From DATFAS01 sp035254305 (GTDB lineage Bacteria; Bacillota; Bacilli; Aneurinibacillales; RAOX-1), in the NCBI GenBank assembly GCA_035254305.1, contig DATFAS010000129.1, forward strand, positions 1 through 6,465: a stretch of 6,465 nucleotides of DNA, in the 5' to 3' direction. The first letter of the stretch is position 1. The number at the start of each line of letters is the position of its first letter. Both the position numbers and the translations under genes were made by a program. This document shows, in pieces, positions 5,681 through 6,465 of this stretch. The notes beneath the pieces were generated by a model that saw only the letters and a list, made by a program, of their open reading frames with translations, did no database searches and was not told the DNA's origin.

Positions 5681-6465
5681 TTATCGTGATGGGTTTAATT
5701 CTTTCTGTAGATATTTGTTCATCTCTTGAACCGATAATGGTTTACTGATAAAGTAACCCTGAATCTCATCACACCCATTATCATTACAAAAAGTCAATTG
5801 TTCCTTGGTCTCCACACCCTCAGCAACAACCTTCATATTAAGTGCATGTGCTAGCTGAATTATCGATCGTGGAATAGCTGTAGAGGATTCCGACTCAATC
5901 GCTTGAATAAATGATTTATCTATCTTTAGTGCATCCACCGGTAATAGCTGTAGATATTTAAGTGACGAATATCCTGTCCCAAAATCATCCACTGAAATGC
6001 TAATTCCGAATTCCTTCAGATCGTTTAATATTCTAATTACAGATGTAATGTCCTGCATCAATGAGCTCTCTGTAATCTCTAATTCCAAATACTTCCCTGC
6101 TAACCCTGATTCAGCAAGGGCCTCCCGTACCGTCTCTTGTAATTTATGTGATTGAAGTTGCAGTGTTGAAAGATTGACTGAAACACTTAATGGGATGTCA
6201 CAATCTCGCTGCCATACTTTCGCCTGCTGACATGCCGTTTTCATCACCCATTTACCTAGAGGTACGATTAATCCTGTTTCCTCAGCAACCGGGATAAATT
6301 GATCCGGAGAAACTCTTCCTCTAACGGGATGATTCCATCGAATGAGTGCTTCAACACTTGTCACTAGCCCTGTTTCTAAATCAACCCGTGGTTGATAATG
6401 AAGCTCAAACTCTTCATTTAACAGTGCCTTACGAAGCTCATGCTCTATCATAAATCGTTCAACCG
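5681..6465 (-). CDS. EAL-domain cyclic-di-GMP phosphodiesterase, C-terminal part (5' end outside window)
   Basis: The frame stays open to the right edge, reading VERF before the internal Met at 6451. In GGDEF-EAL proteins this linker precedes the IEHELRKAL start of the EAL domain, so the true N-terminus, perhaps with GGDEF or PAS domains, lies outside. Numbering from that Met, all expected catalytic residues are visible: E34 of the EAL motif in EALIRW, N93 (VNLS), E125 (ELEITES), D155-D156 (DDFGTGYSSL), K176 (LKIDKSF), E211 (AEGVET) and Q231 (QGYFISKPL). The domain is therefore predicted to hydrolyse cyclic-di-GMP to pGpG with metal ions. It is not one of the degenerate, binding-only versions. 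Its stop codon is 34 bp before the chemoreceptor gene, suggesting one transcript. Such enzymes lower cyclic-di-GMP and usually favour motility over biofilm. Confidence 0.93.
   Translation of the reverse strand, partial: VERFMIEHELRKALLNEEFELHYQPRVDLETGLVTSVEALIRWNHPVRGRVSPDQFIPVAEETGLIVPLGKWVMKTACQQAKVWQRDCDIPLSVSVNLSTLQLQSHKLQETVREALAESGLAGKYLELEITESSLMQDITSVIRILNDLKEFGISISVDDFGTGYSSLKYLQLLPVDALKIDKSFIQAIESESSTAIPRSIIQLAHALNMKVVAEGVETKEQLTFCNDNGCDEIQGYFISKPLSVQEMNKYLQKELNPSR

Noticed and set aside
1..6465. tRNA, rRNA or riboswitch
   Set aside because: No cloverleaf-like or rRNA-like stretch, and no leader resembling a known riboswitch, was noticed on either strand.

Overview
The window looks like chromosomal DNA from a low-to-moderate GC Gram-positive bacterium of the order Bacillales (Paenibacillus/Brevibacillus-like). 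The reasons are strong purine-rich Shine-Dalgarno sequences, a sigma-A type promoter, a Gram-positive lipoprotein signal, a Bacillus-type chemoreceptor, and a DUF4178/DUF4247-like gene pair. The genus assignment is inference; no rRNA or other marker gene is present.

Layout. The left end (1-247, +) is the 3' end of a DUF4178-like gene. It is followed by a perfect 9-bp-arm palindrome and a gene for a secreted lipoprotein (344-1126, +) with a DUF4247-like core and a Ser/Pro/Lys-rich tail. A 309-bp gap follows, holding five degenerate, in-register copies of a hairpin-like repeat about every 50-60 bp. The last copy forms the intrinsic terminator of the convergent gene. Next come two minus-strand genes: a ten-helix EamA/DMT-family transporter (1436-2266) and, upstream of it, a zinc-independent quinone oxidoreductase-type MDR enzyme (2355-3329). 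Divergent from the oxidoreductase is a very short plus-strand gene (3608-3733) for a 41-residue CxxC/CxxC protein, with its own consensus-like promoter, a roughly 70-nt leader and a terminator. It ends against a minus-strand signalling pair: a Cache-HAMP chemoreceptor (3862-5646) and, 34 bp upstream of it, the 3' part of a gene for an EAL cyclic-di-GMP phosphodiesterase (5681 to beyond the right end).

How the genes relate. The EAL protein and the chemoreceptor are closely spaced, same-strand genes and probably share a transcript, linking extracellular sensing and cyclic-di-GMP turnover. The DUF4178-like and DUF4247-like proteins belong to a cell-envelope-associated gene set of unknown function. 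The transporter and oxidoreductase are ordinary accessory metabolism genes and may be only loosely linked.

No clear new defence, mobile or biosynthetic system is visible. The least explained items are the terminator-like repeat array at 1195-1430, the 41-residue zinc-ribbon-like gene with its leader, and the palindrome at 279-300.
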